Below are positions 6,437 to 13,682 of a DNA stretch of 16,714 bases, one piece after another. Source of the DNA: Sulfurovum sp. (GTDB taxonomy: Bacteria > Campylobacterota > Campylobacteria > Campylobacterales > Sulfurovaceae). The position numbers and the translations under genes are program-made. Each line of letters opens with the position of its first letter. Positions within the stretch are counted from its first letter, which is position 1. The stretch covers positions 1-16,714 of the forward strand of contig JAGSGJ010000039.1 in NCBI GenBank assembly GCA_023955225.1, given 5' to 3'. The notes below the pieces were generated by a model, which searched no databases, was not told where the DNA came from, and saw nothing but the letters and a program-made list of their open reading frames with translations.

Positions 6437-7162
6437 ATGGAAAGAAGAAATTTTTTACGTTTATCAGCAACATCAGCAATGGTAGTCGCTATTTCTCCCT
6501 CACTTATCACTCAAAAGCTTTATGCAGAGGATGGAAGTTTGTTCCAAACATTTGAAAAAGTACAACTTAAAGATGCTGAGGGTAATCCACTTAAATCTAA
6601 AGCATTAGTCGTAGAAGAGAACTATATATTTATGTATCCACATGCAGCTACCCCTGCTATTATGGTTGATCTTGCTGGACCTGCAGAAAAAGATATTAAG
6701 CTTAAAGCAGAAGATGGAACGGAGTATATCTATAGAGGTGGTGCAGGAGCAAAAGGAACACTTGTTGCTTATTCTGCTATCTGTCCGCACCAATTGACTT
6801 ACCCTACAGCTGAAATGAGTATGTTTCAGTATGTAGAAGAGAAAGGAAAAACACTCTCTTATGATAGGGGTGGTGTATTTGTTTGTACTTCACATCTTTC
6901 TGCATTTGAACCAAAAAAAGGTGGAAAAGTGGTAGGTGGACCAGCAAATGAAGGTTTGGCTTCTATCATACTTGAAATTGATGCAGATGATAATATTTGG
7001 GCAGTGGCTGTACTTGGACCAGTGAAGTTTCAAGACTTCTTTGATGCCTTTAAACAAGAGCTTAAAAAAGTTTATGGAAGAAGAGGTGCTAAAAAACTTA
7101 CAACAGGTGAAGCAAAAGTGCAACCACTTAAGAACTTTTCGGCGGAACTAATACAAGCTTAA
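6437..7162 (+). CDS. Tat-exported Rieske [2Fe-2S] protein
   Basis: 241 aa. The N-terminus MERRNFLRLSATSAM is a twin-arginine signal (RRNFL) followed by a hydrophobic stretch, so the folded protein is probably exported to the periplasm and may stay anchored. The two Rieske cluster motifs are present: Cys116-Pro-His118 (AICPHQ) and Cys150-Thr-Ser-His153 (VFVCTSH), followed by the Gly-Pro turn GGPANEGL (167-174). About 31 residues separate the motifs, longer than in typical cytochrome bc1 Rieske proteins. A C-terminal extension of about 40 residues (FFDAFKQELKKVYGRRGAKK and beyond) is Lys-rich. It is followed, with its own gap of 198 nt, by an FccB-like flavoprotein, so electron transfer in sulfide or sulfur oxidation is the likely role. 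No cytochrome b gene is adjacent, arguing against a bc1 subunit. Confidence 0.85.
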   Translation: MERRNFLRLSATSAMVVAISPSLITQKLYAEDGSLFQTFEKVQLKDAEGNPLKSKALVVEENYIFMYPHAATPAIMVDLAGPAEKDIKLKAEDGTEYIYRGGAGAKGTLVAYSAICPHQLTYPTAEMSMFQYVEEKGKTLSYDRGGVFVCTSHLSAFEPKKGGKVVGGPANEGLASIILEIDADDNIWAVAVLGPVKFQDFFDAFKQELKKVYGRRGAKKLTTGEAKVQPLKNFSAELIQA

Positions 7163-7314
7163 AACGCCACGACAAGGTATGATAAAGTAGAGCATATCTT
7201 ATCGTTATCCCTTCCAGATATCTCTGTGCATTTTTGCTGCATCTTCAAAACAATTTATAAAATACTTCAAAATAATTTAGATTCAATGCAACTTCTGTCA
7301 TAATTTAATTACTT

Positions 7315-7355
7315 TATATTATATAAAGACATTAACAAACCAATTCTAATAGGAG
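7315..7355 (+). promoter_or_regulatory. candidate promoter and ribosome site for the FccB-like gene
   Basis: A TATATT -10 candidate at 7315-7320 lies in a strongly AT-rich stretch with no clear -35 (TTCTGT at 7293-7298 is weak). AGGAG at 7351-7355 is 5 nt before the ATG at 7361, favouring that start over a second ATG at 7367. The 198-nt gap holds no other gene and suggests the flavoprotein has its own transcript as well as possible read-through from the Rieske gene. Confidence 0.35.
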
Positions 7356-7360
7356 ACATT

Positions 7361-8725
7361 ATGGCAATGAATAGAAGAGATACGTTTAAACTAGCGGGTG
7401 TAGCTGCAGCCGCTGCAGCAATGCCAAGCATGGCAGTAGCAAGTGAGAAGAAATCCGCAGCTAAGAAAGCTAGCGGAAGATCAGTAGTGATCGTAGGTGG
7501 AGGTTTTGGTGGACTCACAATGGCGAAAGCACTTAGAAAAAAAGATAAGAGAATTGAAGTAACAGTCATTGAAAAAAACAATATCTTCATGGCATGTCCT
7601 TTCTCTAATGCACTACTTGGTGGTCTTGATGGTGTAAGTTTGGACACTTTTGTTGGCGATTACTATCAGCCGTCTGCAAAGTATGATTATAACTTTGTAA
7701 ATGCAACAGTTACCGCTATCGATAGAAAAGCGAAAACGGTTACAACTACAACGGGCGATATCGCATATGATATTCTTGTACTTTCTCCAGGTATTGCATA
7801 TGATTATGAAAAGCAATTCCCAACATGGTCAGCAGATAAAATCGCAGAGGTTTCTCAAGCTTGTCCAGCTGGTTTAATGCCTGGCAATGAGCATATTGCG
7901 TTGAAGAGACAACTTGACAATATGGATGATGGTAACGTGATCATCGTACCACCTTCAAAAGGTAAATACAGATGTCCTCCAGCGCCATATGAGAGAACAG
8001 CTATGGTAGCAAACTACATAAAAAATGAAGGTATCAAAGGTAAAGTGATTGTTCTAGATACTAGAAATGGTAAATTTGCTAAAGGTGGAGCATTTAAAGA
8101 ATCTTGGAATGACTTATTTGCAGATATTATTGAGTACAAAGGTCTTACTGAAGTAGTTGATGTTGACACAGCAGCAAAAACTATTACATATAAAGAATTC
8201 AAAGATGCAGATGATGAAAAAGGTGTGACAAAAACTGAGAAGTATCAAGTTTGTAACCTTATGCCTATCAACAAATGTTCACCAGTAGTTGCTATGGCTG
8301 GTATCGAAGTGAACGGTGCTGGTTATGCAATGATGGACGGTTATAGCTTCAAATCTAAAACTGATTCAAACATTTATGTTGTTGGTGATGCGGTAACTCA
8401 CGCTATCCCACCAAGTGGACAAACAGCTATCTGGGGAGCACATAGAGCAGCAGGACAAATTATTGCTCAATTTAACGGTCAAGTGTCTGATCCTAAAGCA
8501 GGTCTTCCCGCTAAAGCAGCAAACGTATGTTTCTCAATGGTAGGTGGTAAACCAGAAGAAGCGATCATGGTAACACACACATTCTCAGCTGACCCAAGTG
8601 GTAAACTGAAAGGTAAGGGAAGTGTTCCTAAGCCAAAAGATGGTGGTGGTAAATACAGATCTAAAGGTACTGCAAAAGCTACTAGAGAGTGGTTTGGTGG
8701 TGTAATGAGAGAAATGTTCTCTTAA
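7361..8725 (+). CDS. fccB: flavocytochrome c sulfide dehydrogenase flavoprotein (FccB/SoxF-like)
   Basis: 454 aa. A twin-arginine signal (NRRDTFK, then an Ala-rich stretch to about residue 27) directs export. The FAD-binding strand VVIVGGGFGG spans 42-51. Three cysteines match those of Allochromatium FccB by surrounding sequence: Cys79 (MACPFSNALLGG; FAD-linked Cys42 there), Cys205 (YRCPPAPYER) and Cys390 (ANVCFSMVGG), the last two forming the redox disulfide in the model enzyme. A second FAD segment NIYVVGDAVTH (337-347) and the C-terminal end WFGGVMREMF also fit the FCSD flavin domain. Extra cysteines at 168, 298 and 306 are unlike the model. The family oxidises sulfide to sulfur in the periplasm. 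No cytochrome FccA gene is adjacent; a Rieske gene lies upstream instead. A sulfide:quinone reductase relative is the alternative. Confidence 0.82.
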   Translation: MAMNRRDTFKLAGVAAAAAAMPSMAVASEKKSAAKKASGRSVVIVGGGFGGLTMAKALRKKDKRIEVTVIEKNNIFMACPFSNALLGGLDGVSLDTFVGDYYQPSAKYDYNFVNATVTAIDRKAKTVTTTTGDIAYDILVLSPGIAYDYEKQFPTWSADKIAEVSQACPAGLMPGNEHIALKRQLDNMDDGNVIIVPPSKGKYRCPPAPYERTAMVANYIKNEGIKGKVIVLDTRNGKFAKGGAFKESWNDLFADIIEYKGLTEVVDVDTAAKTITYKEFKDADDEKGVTKTEKYQVCNLMPINKCSPVVAMAGIEVNGAGYAMMDGYSFKSKTDSNIYVVGDAVTHAIPPSGQTAIWGAHRAAGQIIAQFNGQVSDPKAGLPAKAANVCFSMVGGKPEEAIMVTHTFSADPSGKLKGKGSVPKPKDGGGKYRSKGTAKATREWFGGVMREMFS

Positions 8726-8747
8726 TAGGTCATCTTTTTAATGACTT

Positions 8748-8783
8748 GCACTCATCGTTGAAAGGTGAGTGCGGTCACTTACC
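8748..8783 (+). terminator. overlapping alternative hairpins after fccB
   Basis: GCACTCATC (8748-8756) pairs with GGTGAGTGC (8764-8772) as a 9-bp stem with one G-T pair and a 7-nt loop. The same GGTGAGTG (8764-8771) can instead pair with CACTTACC (8776-8783). The two stems exclude each other. No T-run follows, so this is a weak terminator or mRNA end structure between convergent fccB and holA. The remaining roughly 100 nt to holA are AT-rich with nothing recognisable. Confidence 0.4.
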
Positions 8784-8886
8784 TACGTAAGCTCTCTTAC
8801 TCAAACTTCCAAATCTAAGCACAATTCATTAAAAATCTTAACCTATTAAACTTATTAAAAAACTAGTCAAAAAACTTTATTTATTT

Positions 8887-9864
8887 TTACAGATAACCCT
8901 GTAATTTAATCAACATACTGTAAACCAATACTTCTTTTTGTGTAGCAGGTGCTTTTTTGATGAGTATTTCACTCTCTAATAAATGTTCAAATATCTTAAG
9001 CAGTGCAGCTGATTTTACACGTAAGGCTAACTGTGCTTTTTGTTCTTCTATTTGTTTGGGTAGTTTATACCCAAGTATAGCAGCTGAGTCTACATGACCG
9101 TGAAGCTTGATGTACGCATGAAAGAGGAAGATCTGATTGACAAAATATTGTGTGGAACGTAGTAGAGAGGCTTCATCTTCACCCAGATCAAGCAGTTTTG
9201 TAATGGTTGCAGTGATAGGCTTTTTGTTAAAAAGGTCTATGAGTAATTGTTCTGTTGCTAAGGGTGCGGTAGAGTACACCAACCTGTCGATATCTTTACT
9301 TGTGACCTTCATACCCAGTATGGCAAGTTTATTCAGTTCATTGGCACACAATGCCAGGTTGTTGTTGAGTATGAGCATGAGGTGCTGTAAGGCATAGTGG
9401 TCTATGTCAAGTTGTATCTGTTGTGATTTTTGTTGTAAGATGGCTATGCCGTCACGAATGTTCGGTTCGAAAAATCGTAACCATACCCCACCTTTTTTCT
9501 CAGTAAAGGCTGCCTGCATACTCTTCGCATCTTTGGCTGCACCAGAATACCCATAAAGGAAGTAATTGTCTTCACTTTTATTGGCAAGTTCTATGAGAAT
9601 GTCAAGTTCTTTTTTGGGTATCTTCTTGTCGTGTTTTAAGACTACAAGGTTTGTCCCGCCAAAGAGAGATGTTTGAGAAAGAAAATTCTTTGCCTGCTCA
9701 AAGTTCCACTCATCATGATAGAGGCTAAGCATGCTCTCTTTTGCATCTGTTTTTTTGATATAAGTATCTATGTAATGGTCTATGAGATAGTCATTTTCAC
9801 CATAAAATAAAACAGCTTTTGGAAAAGCCTGCTTCAGTTTCTGGTCAAATTCCCTTTGGTACAT
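8887..9864 (-). CDS. holA: DNA polymerase III subunit delta
   Basis: 325 aa, normal for the family. Delta is the clamp-loader subunit that opens the sliding clamp. The N-terminus carries the family start KAVLFYGENDYLID, a AAA+-like domain without a working Walker A nucleotide site, followed by the mostly helical middle and C-terminal collar region (LATEQLLIDLFNKKP; LRSTQYFVNQIFLFHAYIKL). Its ATG overlaps the rnr stop (TAATG), so the two genes are translationally coupled. The rnr-holA pair is a conserved Campylobacterota arrangement. Confidence 0.85.
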   Translation of the reverse strand: MYQREFDQKLKQAFPKAVLFYGENDYLIDHYIDTYIKKTDAKESMLSLYHDEWNFEQAKNFLSQTSLFGGTNLVVLKHDKKIPKKELDILIELANKSEDNYFLYGYSGAAKDAKSMQAAFTEKKGGVWLRFFEPNIRDGIAILQQKSQQIQLDIDHYALQHLMLILNNNLALCANELNKLAILGMKVTSKDIDRLVYSTAPLATEQLLIDLFNKKPITATITKLLDLGEDEASLLRSTQYFVNQIFLFHAYIKLHGHVDSAAILGYKLPKQIEEQKAQLALRVKSAALLKIFEHLLESEILIKKAPATQKEVLVYSMLIKLQGYL

Positions 9865-11834
9865 TAGACTAACTCCATTTCATCTTTACTCAACTTTTCA
9901 ACAAGTTCCACCATGATAATAGCCTGTGCGATATTCGCTTCGGTTATCTTGACTCTCACTTTATCAAAAAGCATGATGTTATCACCTTTGAGATTTACGG
10001 TTACCCCTTTGATGTCACCTACAAGTACGGCTTTGGCACTCTCTCCTGCTTCAATGATCTCTGCTTCGAAGATTTCACCTAGGTTTTCTGCTGCCCAGCG
10101 TGCAAATTTACGGTCTCTAAAGTCCCATTCTGCTTTGGTCGCTTCTCTTTCGAGTTCACTTACCCTTGCACAGAGCGGTTCTATGTTTCGTAAAAGATAG
10201 CTGGCTTCTTCTACTTCATCACGCAATTGTGTTTTGATGAGACGGTGGAGTATGAGGTCAGAGTATCTACGTATGGGTGAGGTAAAGTGACTGTAGTGAC
10301 TAAAGCCCAGTCCAAAATGTCCTACATTATGCGCTGCGTAAGCGGCACGCCGCAAGGATTTGATGACCATAGCATCCACTTCTGAACCAAGCCCCATTCT
10401 CTCCGCTTCTTTTTGGATAGCACGTATGAGAGAAGGGGAATCTTCATACTCTTCCACATAAAGACCGATAGCGGCTAACTCGGAAAGTAAAGCTTCTATC
10501 TTAACAAGTTGCGGTGGCTCATGTATACGGAAAATACTGTCACCTTCACCTGTAAAACGTTTAGCCGAAGCCTGGTTGGCTAAGAGCATACACTCTTCTA
10601 TGAGTGAGTGTGAGGGTGTCCCTGTTTCTATCTGTGTGTCTATAAGAAGATGGTTGGCATCAATACTGAGTTTGGTCTCTTCAGATCTAAAATCAAATCC
10701 ATACTTGAGTCGTTCCTCGTGTAACTTCACTGTCATTTTTTGTAGAGGAAGCAACCATGTGAGTATCTGGGCAACTGCACCCGTAATACCCTCAGTGCCA
10801 TTTTCCAATATAGTATCTATGTTTTCATAATTAAAACGGTGTTTTGAGTGGATGATCGCTTCAAAAAACTCTTCTTTTAAAGGTTTCAGTGTTGCTCTGT
10901 CCAATGCTATTTTCGCGACAAATGCAAGTCTGTCTACTTTGGGTTTAAGTGAACAGATATTTTCACTCAGTTCACGAGGGAGCATAGGGAAAGATTTGTG
11001 TGGCAGGTACGTGGTGAAACCTCTTTTTTTTGCCTCTTTGTCTATGTTTGTAAAGTAGGGCACATAGTGACTGACATCTGCGATGGCAACATAGAGTGTA
11101 TGTGCTTCCATATCAAAATAGATAGCATCATCAAAATCTTTTGCAGTGACCGGGTCAATGGTACAGAAATCAAGATGGGTAAGATCTACACGGTCGGGAT
11201 GTTCCTCTTTAGTGACTTCCAACTCCACATCCAGTGCATCTGTGACACATTCGGGTGGAAATTCATCTTCACGCTCAAAGAGTGCAAGTGAGATTTTCTC
11301 ATCTACTTTAGGGTCATCCAGAGTTCCCATCACTTCAAGTACTTTATCATCATCGACATCTACTTTTAATACTGTACCCAGTTTAAATGCTTTTAGGTCC
11401 ATACCTTCCATCACAGCGTGTGTAGGCTCTCCTGTACGGATGTTGAGTATAAGGAAATTATCTGATTCATCTGTATGTGTGTAAGCAACAGTGAAGAGAT
11501 GGGCTTTAGCTATAACAAGCTGTACTTTACCACTGGCACGCCCACGTCTGGCGATGATACGTTTGGCAACGACCACATCCCCATGTTTCGCACCCCAAAG
11601 ATGATCAGGTTCGATCAAAAGGTCTCTTTGTTCTTTAAACTCTGCTTCCACATAGCCTTTGCCATCTTTACCTATATAGAGTCTACCCACACGATAAAGG
11701 GAGACCAGTTTCCAAAGTCCATCTACTTCTTCTACGGCACCTAATTGTTGCAATGCCTGAAAACTGTTCTGGTCTTCTTGTTCGATGTCTGAAATAAGAC
11801 ATCCATTGATAAGTTGTATGGCAAATGGGGACAT
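9864..11834 (-). CDS. rnr: ribonuclease R (RNase II/VacB family)
   Basis: 656 aa, shorter than E. coli RNase R (about 813) but normal for this phylum. A processive 3'-5' exoribonuclease for structured RNA. Layout: N-terminal OB/cold-shock-like region (about 45-200), RNB catalytic domain from about 215, and a C-terminal S1 RNA-binding domain (about 570-645). The catalytic motif TIDPVTAKDFDDAIYF (225-240) holds four Asp residues (227, 233, 235, 236) with the same spacing as in RNase II. Downstream family signatures AAHNVGHFGLG and HFTSPIRRYSDLILHRLI are intact. The start is supported by AAGAGAG upstream. It is coupled to holA by TAATG. Confidence 0.93.
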   Translation of the reverse strand: MSPFAIQLINGCLISDIEQEDQNSFQALQQLGAVEEVDGLWKLVSLYRVGRLYIGKDGKGYVEAEFKEQRDLLIEPDHLWGAKHGDVVVAKRIIARRGRASGKVQLVIAKAHLFTVAYTHTDESDNFLILNIRTGEPTHAVMEGMDLKAFKLGTVLKVDVDDDKVLEVMGTLDDPKVDEKISLALFEREDEFPPECVTDALDVELEVTKEEHPDRVDLTHLDFCTIDPVTAKDFDDAIYFDMEAHTLYVAIADVSHYVPYFTNIDKEAKKRGFTTYLPHKSFPMLPRELSENICSLKPKVDRLAFVAKIALDRATLKPLKEEFFEAIIHSKHRFNYENIDTILENGTEGITGAVAQILTWLLPLQKMTVKLHEERLKYGFDFRSEETKLSIDANHLLIDTQIETGTPSHSLIEECMLLANQASAKRFTGEGDSIFRIHEPPQLVKIEALLSELAAIGLYVEEYEDSPSLIRAIQKEAERMGLGSEVDAMVIKSLRRAAYAAHNVGHFGLGFSHYSHFTSPIRRYSDLILHRLIKTQLRDEVEEASYLLRNIEPLCARVSELEREATKAEWDFRDRKFARWAAENLGEIFEAEIIEAGESAKAVLVGDIKGVTVNLKGDNIMLFDKVRVKITEANIAQAIIMVELVEKLSKDEMELV

Positions 11835-11903
11835 GTTTAACGGCTCTCTTAAATATGGTATGTAAAGTAAATAATTGTGTTGTTTTAATTAAAGGTAATT
11901 ATA

Positions 11904-12731
11904 TTACTTTAACGCTTCAAGTCTCTCTATTCTTTGTTCTGTACTTGGATGTGTACTGAAGAGTTGTTTCAGTGACATGTCTTTACCTGTAAAAGGGTTG
12001 ATGATGAACATATGTGCTGTTTGCGGGTCTGCATCTTGCATGACGGTTCTTCGAGCATAGCTGTCCAGTTTAGCCAATGCACTCTGTAGCCACTCTGGAT
12101 GACCTGTCATTTTTGCAGCACCTGCGTCTGCCATAAATTCGCGGTTTCTGCTCACCGTCATTTGTATGATACTCGCAGCCATAGGCATGATAAGCATCAG
12201 TGCGATTGTGATAAGGAGGTTAGGTCTGTCTCTTCCTCCACCAAAAAACATACCAAACTGTGCAAGCATCGCTATAGCTCCGGCGATGGTAGCTGTGACT
12301 GTACCGATAAGCATATCGTAGTGTTTAATGTGGCTGAGTTCATGAGCGATAACAGCTTCTACCTCTTCTTCTGTCATTAGGTTCAAAAGTCCCTCAGTAA
12401 CAGCCACTGCAGCATTCTCATAGTTTCTTCCTGTGGCAAATGCATTGGGCTGTGCTTCAGGTATGATGTAGAGTGCCGGCATCGGCAGGTTGGCACGATG
12501 TGTGAGTCTTTCTACGATCTCGTAAAGTCCTGTAGCAGAGTTATGGTCTACCGGTATGGCATGATAATGTTTCAATACTTGTGTATCACTATAGTAATAG
12601 GCATAAAAGTTCATCCCGGCAGCAGCGATAAAAGCGATGATCATTCCAGTCTGTCCCGCTATCATACTTCCAAACCAGATAAACAGTAGGGTAAGCCCTG
12701 TCATCAGAGCATAGGTTTTAAATTGTTCCAT
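11904..12731 (-). CDS. htpX: HtpX membrane zinc metalloprotease (M48B)
   Basis: 275 aa from the ATG at 12731, which has AAAGGA 9 nt upstream; a longer frame to 12800 lacks a ribosome site and would extend past the likely promoter. HtpX degrades damaged membrane proteins in the inner membrane. Two N-terminal membrane segments (about 6-24 and 29-47) are followed by the catalytic site HELSH (130-134, VIAHELSHIKHYD), two more hydrophobic segments (about 142-162 and 170-190) and the third zinc ligand Glu198 in NREFMADAGA. The C-terminal FSTHPSTEQRIERLEAL is the family's usual ending. It is divergently transcribed from the M15 peptidase gene. Confidence 0.93.
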   Translation of the reverse strand: MEQFKTYALMTGLTLLFIWFGSMIAGQTGMIIAFIAAAGMNFYAYYYSDTQVLKHYHAIPVDHNSATGLYEIVERLTHRANLPMPALYIIPEAQPNAFATGRNYENAAVAVTEGLLNLMTEEEVEAVIAHELSHIKHYDMLIGTVTATIAGAIAMLAQFGMFFGGGRDRPNLLITIALMLIMPMAASIIQMTVSRNREFMADAGAAKMTGHPEWLQSALAKLDSYARRTVMQDADPQTAHMFIINPFTGKDMSLKQLFSTHPSTEQRIERLEALK

Positions 12732-12764
12732 AGTGGTTTGTCCTTTAATGGTTATTTTTATTTT

Positions 12765-12773
12765 AATATACCA
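12765..12773 (-). promoter_or_regulatory. htpX extended -10
   Basis: On the - strand TGG-TATATT (12773-12765) forms an extended -10, about 34 nt upstream of the htpX ATG; a good -35 is not obvious. It lies back to back with the -10 of the M15 peptidase gene, the two boxes being under 40 bp apart. Confidence 0.4.
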
Positions 12774-12806
12774 TAGAGGTACAAACCGAAGGTAAATCAC
12801 GGGCTA

Positions 12807-12815
12807 TGCTATAAT
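12807..12815 (+). promoter_or_regulatory. extended -10 of the M15 peptidase gene
   Basis: TGC-TATAAT at 12807-12815 is a perfect extended -10. It ends only 6 nt before the ATG at 12822, so transcription should begin at or next to the start codon. No ribosome site is present, which points to a leaderless mRNA. Confidence 0.5.
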
Positions 12816-12821
12816 AAAAGT

Positions 12822-13457
12822 ATGATTAGAATAATAACCATTGCCCTTGTATTGACTTCAACTATCTTGGCTGAATATAGTTCAAGTATCTCACCTATCA
12901 CCCCTGAAATAAAAAAGCGTATGATAAAAGGTAACTCATGGAGAAAAGGTTGTCCCGTCTCTCTAAATAATCTGCGTTATCTTCGTCTGAAACATATCAA
13001 TTTTAATGGTAAAGATGTGATGGGTGAGATCATTGTACATAAAGAGGTATCTGCTGAGGTGACAGAGATTTTTGAAGTCCTTTATGAAGAAGGATATCCC
13101 ATCAATAAAATGAGATTGGTGAGTGACTATAAGGGCAATGACTGGCAGTCTATAGAATCAGACAATACTTCAGCCTTTAATTGCCGGACTGCAACAGGCA
13201 GTAAAAAGTGGTCGAAACACTCTTACGGAAAAGCCATCGATATCAATCCCATAGAAAACCCTTACATTTCAAGAAAAGGGTACATTTCCCATAAAGCATC
13301 TACAACCTACAGAAAAAGAGTACATAAGAATTCTACACATGTAGATAAAGCAGTTTTACTCAAAAATGATAACGCGGTTCAGATATTTAAAAAGTATGGT
13401 TGGAAGTGGGGTGGTGACTGGACTGGAGTAAAAGACTATCAACACTTTTCGAAGTAA
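12822..13457 (+). CDS. secreted M15-family zinc peptidase (D-Ala-D-Ala carboxypeptidase type)
   Basis: 211 aa. A signal peptide of about 17 residues (MIRIITIALVLTSTILA) is followed by a mature domain with the M15 zinc motif SKHSYGKAID: His133 and Asp140, matching SxHxxGxAxD. The third ligand is His208 in DYQHF, with Asp205 three residues before it as the likely catalytic acid. Also typical are SDYKGNDW (substrate loop), NCRTATG and the C-terminal GWKWGGDW. M15 enzymes cut peptide cross-links in peptidoglycan, either D-Ala-D-Ala or L-Ala-D-Glu. This suggests a cell-wall remodelling role in the periplasm. The exact bond is not predictable from sequence. Confidence 0.82.
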   Translation: MIRIITIALVLTSTILAEYSSSISPITPEIKKRMIKGNSWRKGCPVSLNNLRYLRLKHINFNGKDVMGEIIVHKEVSAEVTEIFEVLYEEGYPINKMRLVSDYKGNDWQSIESDNTSAFNCRTATGSKKWSKHSYGKAIDINPIENPYISRKGYISHKASTTYRKRVHKNSTHVDKAVLLKNDNAVQIFKKYGWKWGGDWTGVKDYQHFSK

Positions 13458-13481
13458 ATCATTTATATTTTCATTATAAAA

Positions 13482-13521
13482 CCTCCTATATAGAACATTT
13501 TATAACGTTTTCTATAGGAGG
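13482..13521 (+). other. hairpin masking an AGGAGG ribosome site
   Basis: CCTCCTATA (13482-13490) and TATAGGAGG (13513-13521) form a perfect 9-bp stem that fully buries AGGAGG, a perfect Shine-Dalgarno site 10 nt before an ATG. The 22-nt loop contains the 14-nt arm 13497-13510, exactly complementary to 13559-13572. It may be a diverged member of the AT-rich hairpin family found in this region, or a regulatory RNA element. Confidence 0.5.
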
Positions 13522-13531
13522 GTACATATTT

Positions 13532-13579
13532 ATGGGCTGCAAACGTCGCGACAGCGATAAACGTTATAAAATATGTTAG
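13532..13579 (+). CDS. possible 15-codon ORF behind a masked ribosome site
   Basis: ATG 13532 to TAG 13577-13579 encodes MGCKRRDSDKRYKIC, a strongly basic peptide with cysteines near both ends. The only reason to note it is the perfect AGGAGG at 13516-13521, rare in this AT-rich stretch, and the hairpin that hides it. Its last codons overlap the left arm of the terminator-like hairpin at 13559-13592. It could be a leader peptide for the gene at 13683 or simply chance. Nothing in the peptide is recognisable. Confidence 0.25.
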   Translation: MGCKRRDSDKRYKIC

Positions 13580-13592
13580 ATTATAAGGTTTT
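13559..13592 (+). repeat. AT-rich hairpin repeat, copy B
   Basis: AAACGTTATAA (13559-13569) and TTATAAGGTTT (13581-13591) form a stem with one G-G mismatch, followed by TGGTTTTT, so it may act as a terminator after the M15 gene or before the gene at 13683. The left arm has an alternative perfect 14-bp partner at 13497-13510. The right half (13572-13593) recurs at 15183-15204 with one difference in 22 nt. Confidence 0.6.
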
Positions 13593-13682
13593 GGTTTTTA
13601 ACTTAATAGCCCTGTAGTATTTTCTCTATATCAAGACATTTCTGATACACTCTTAATAATAAAAAATTGGGAAGAAATAACT

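Noticed and set aside
6437..7162. Rieske subunit of a cytochrome bc1 complex
   Set aside because: No cytochrome b or c1 gene adjoins it, and the spacing between cluster motifs and the Lys-rich tail are unlike bc1 subunits.
9137..11744. Several + strand frames opposite holA and rnr
   Set aside because: Shadows of well-supported - strand genes with intact family motifs.
12732..12800. Longer N-terminus for htpX
   Set aside because: No ribosome site, and it runs through the likely promoter; ATG 12731 has AAAGGA at the right distance and matches family length.
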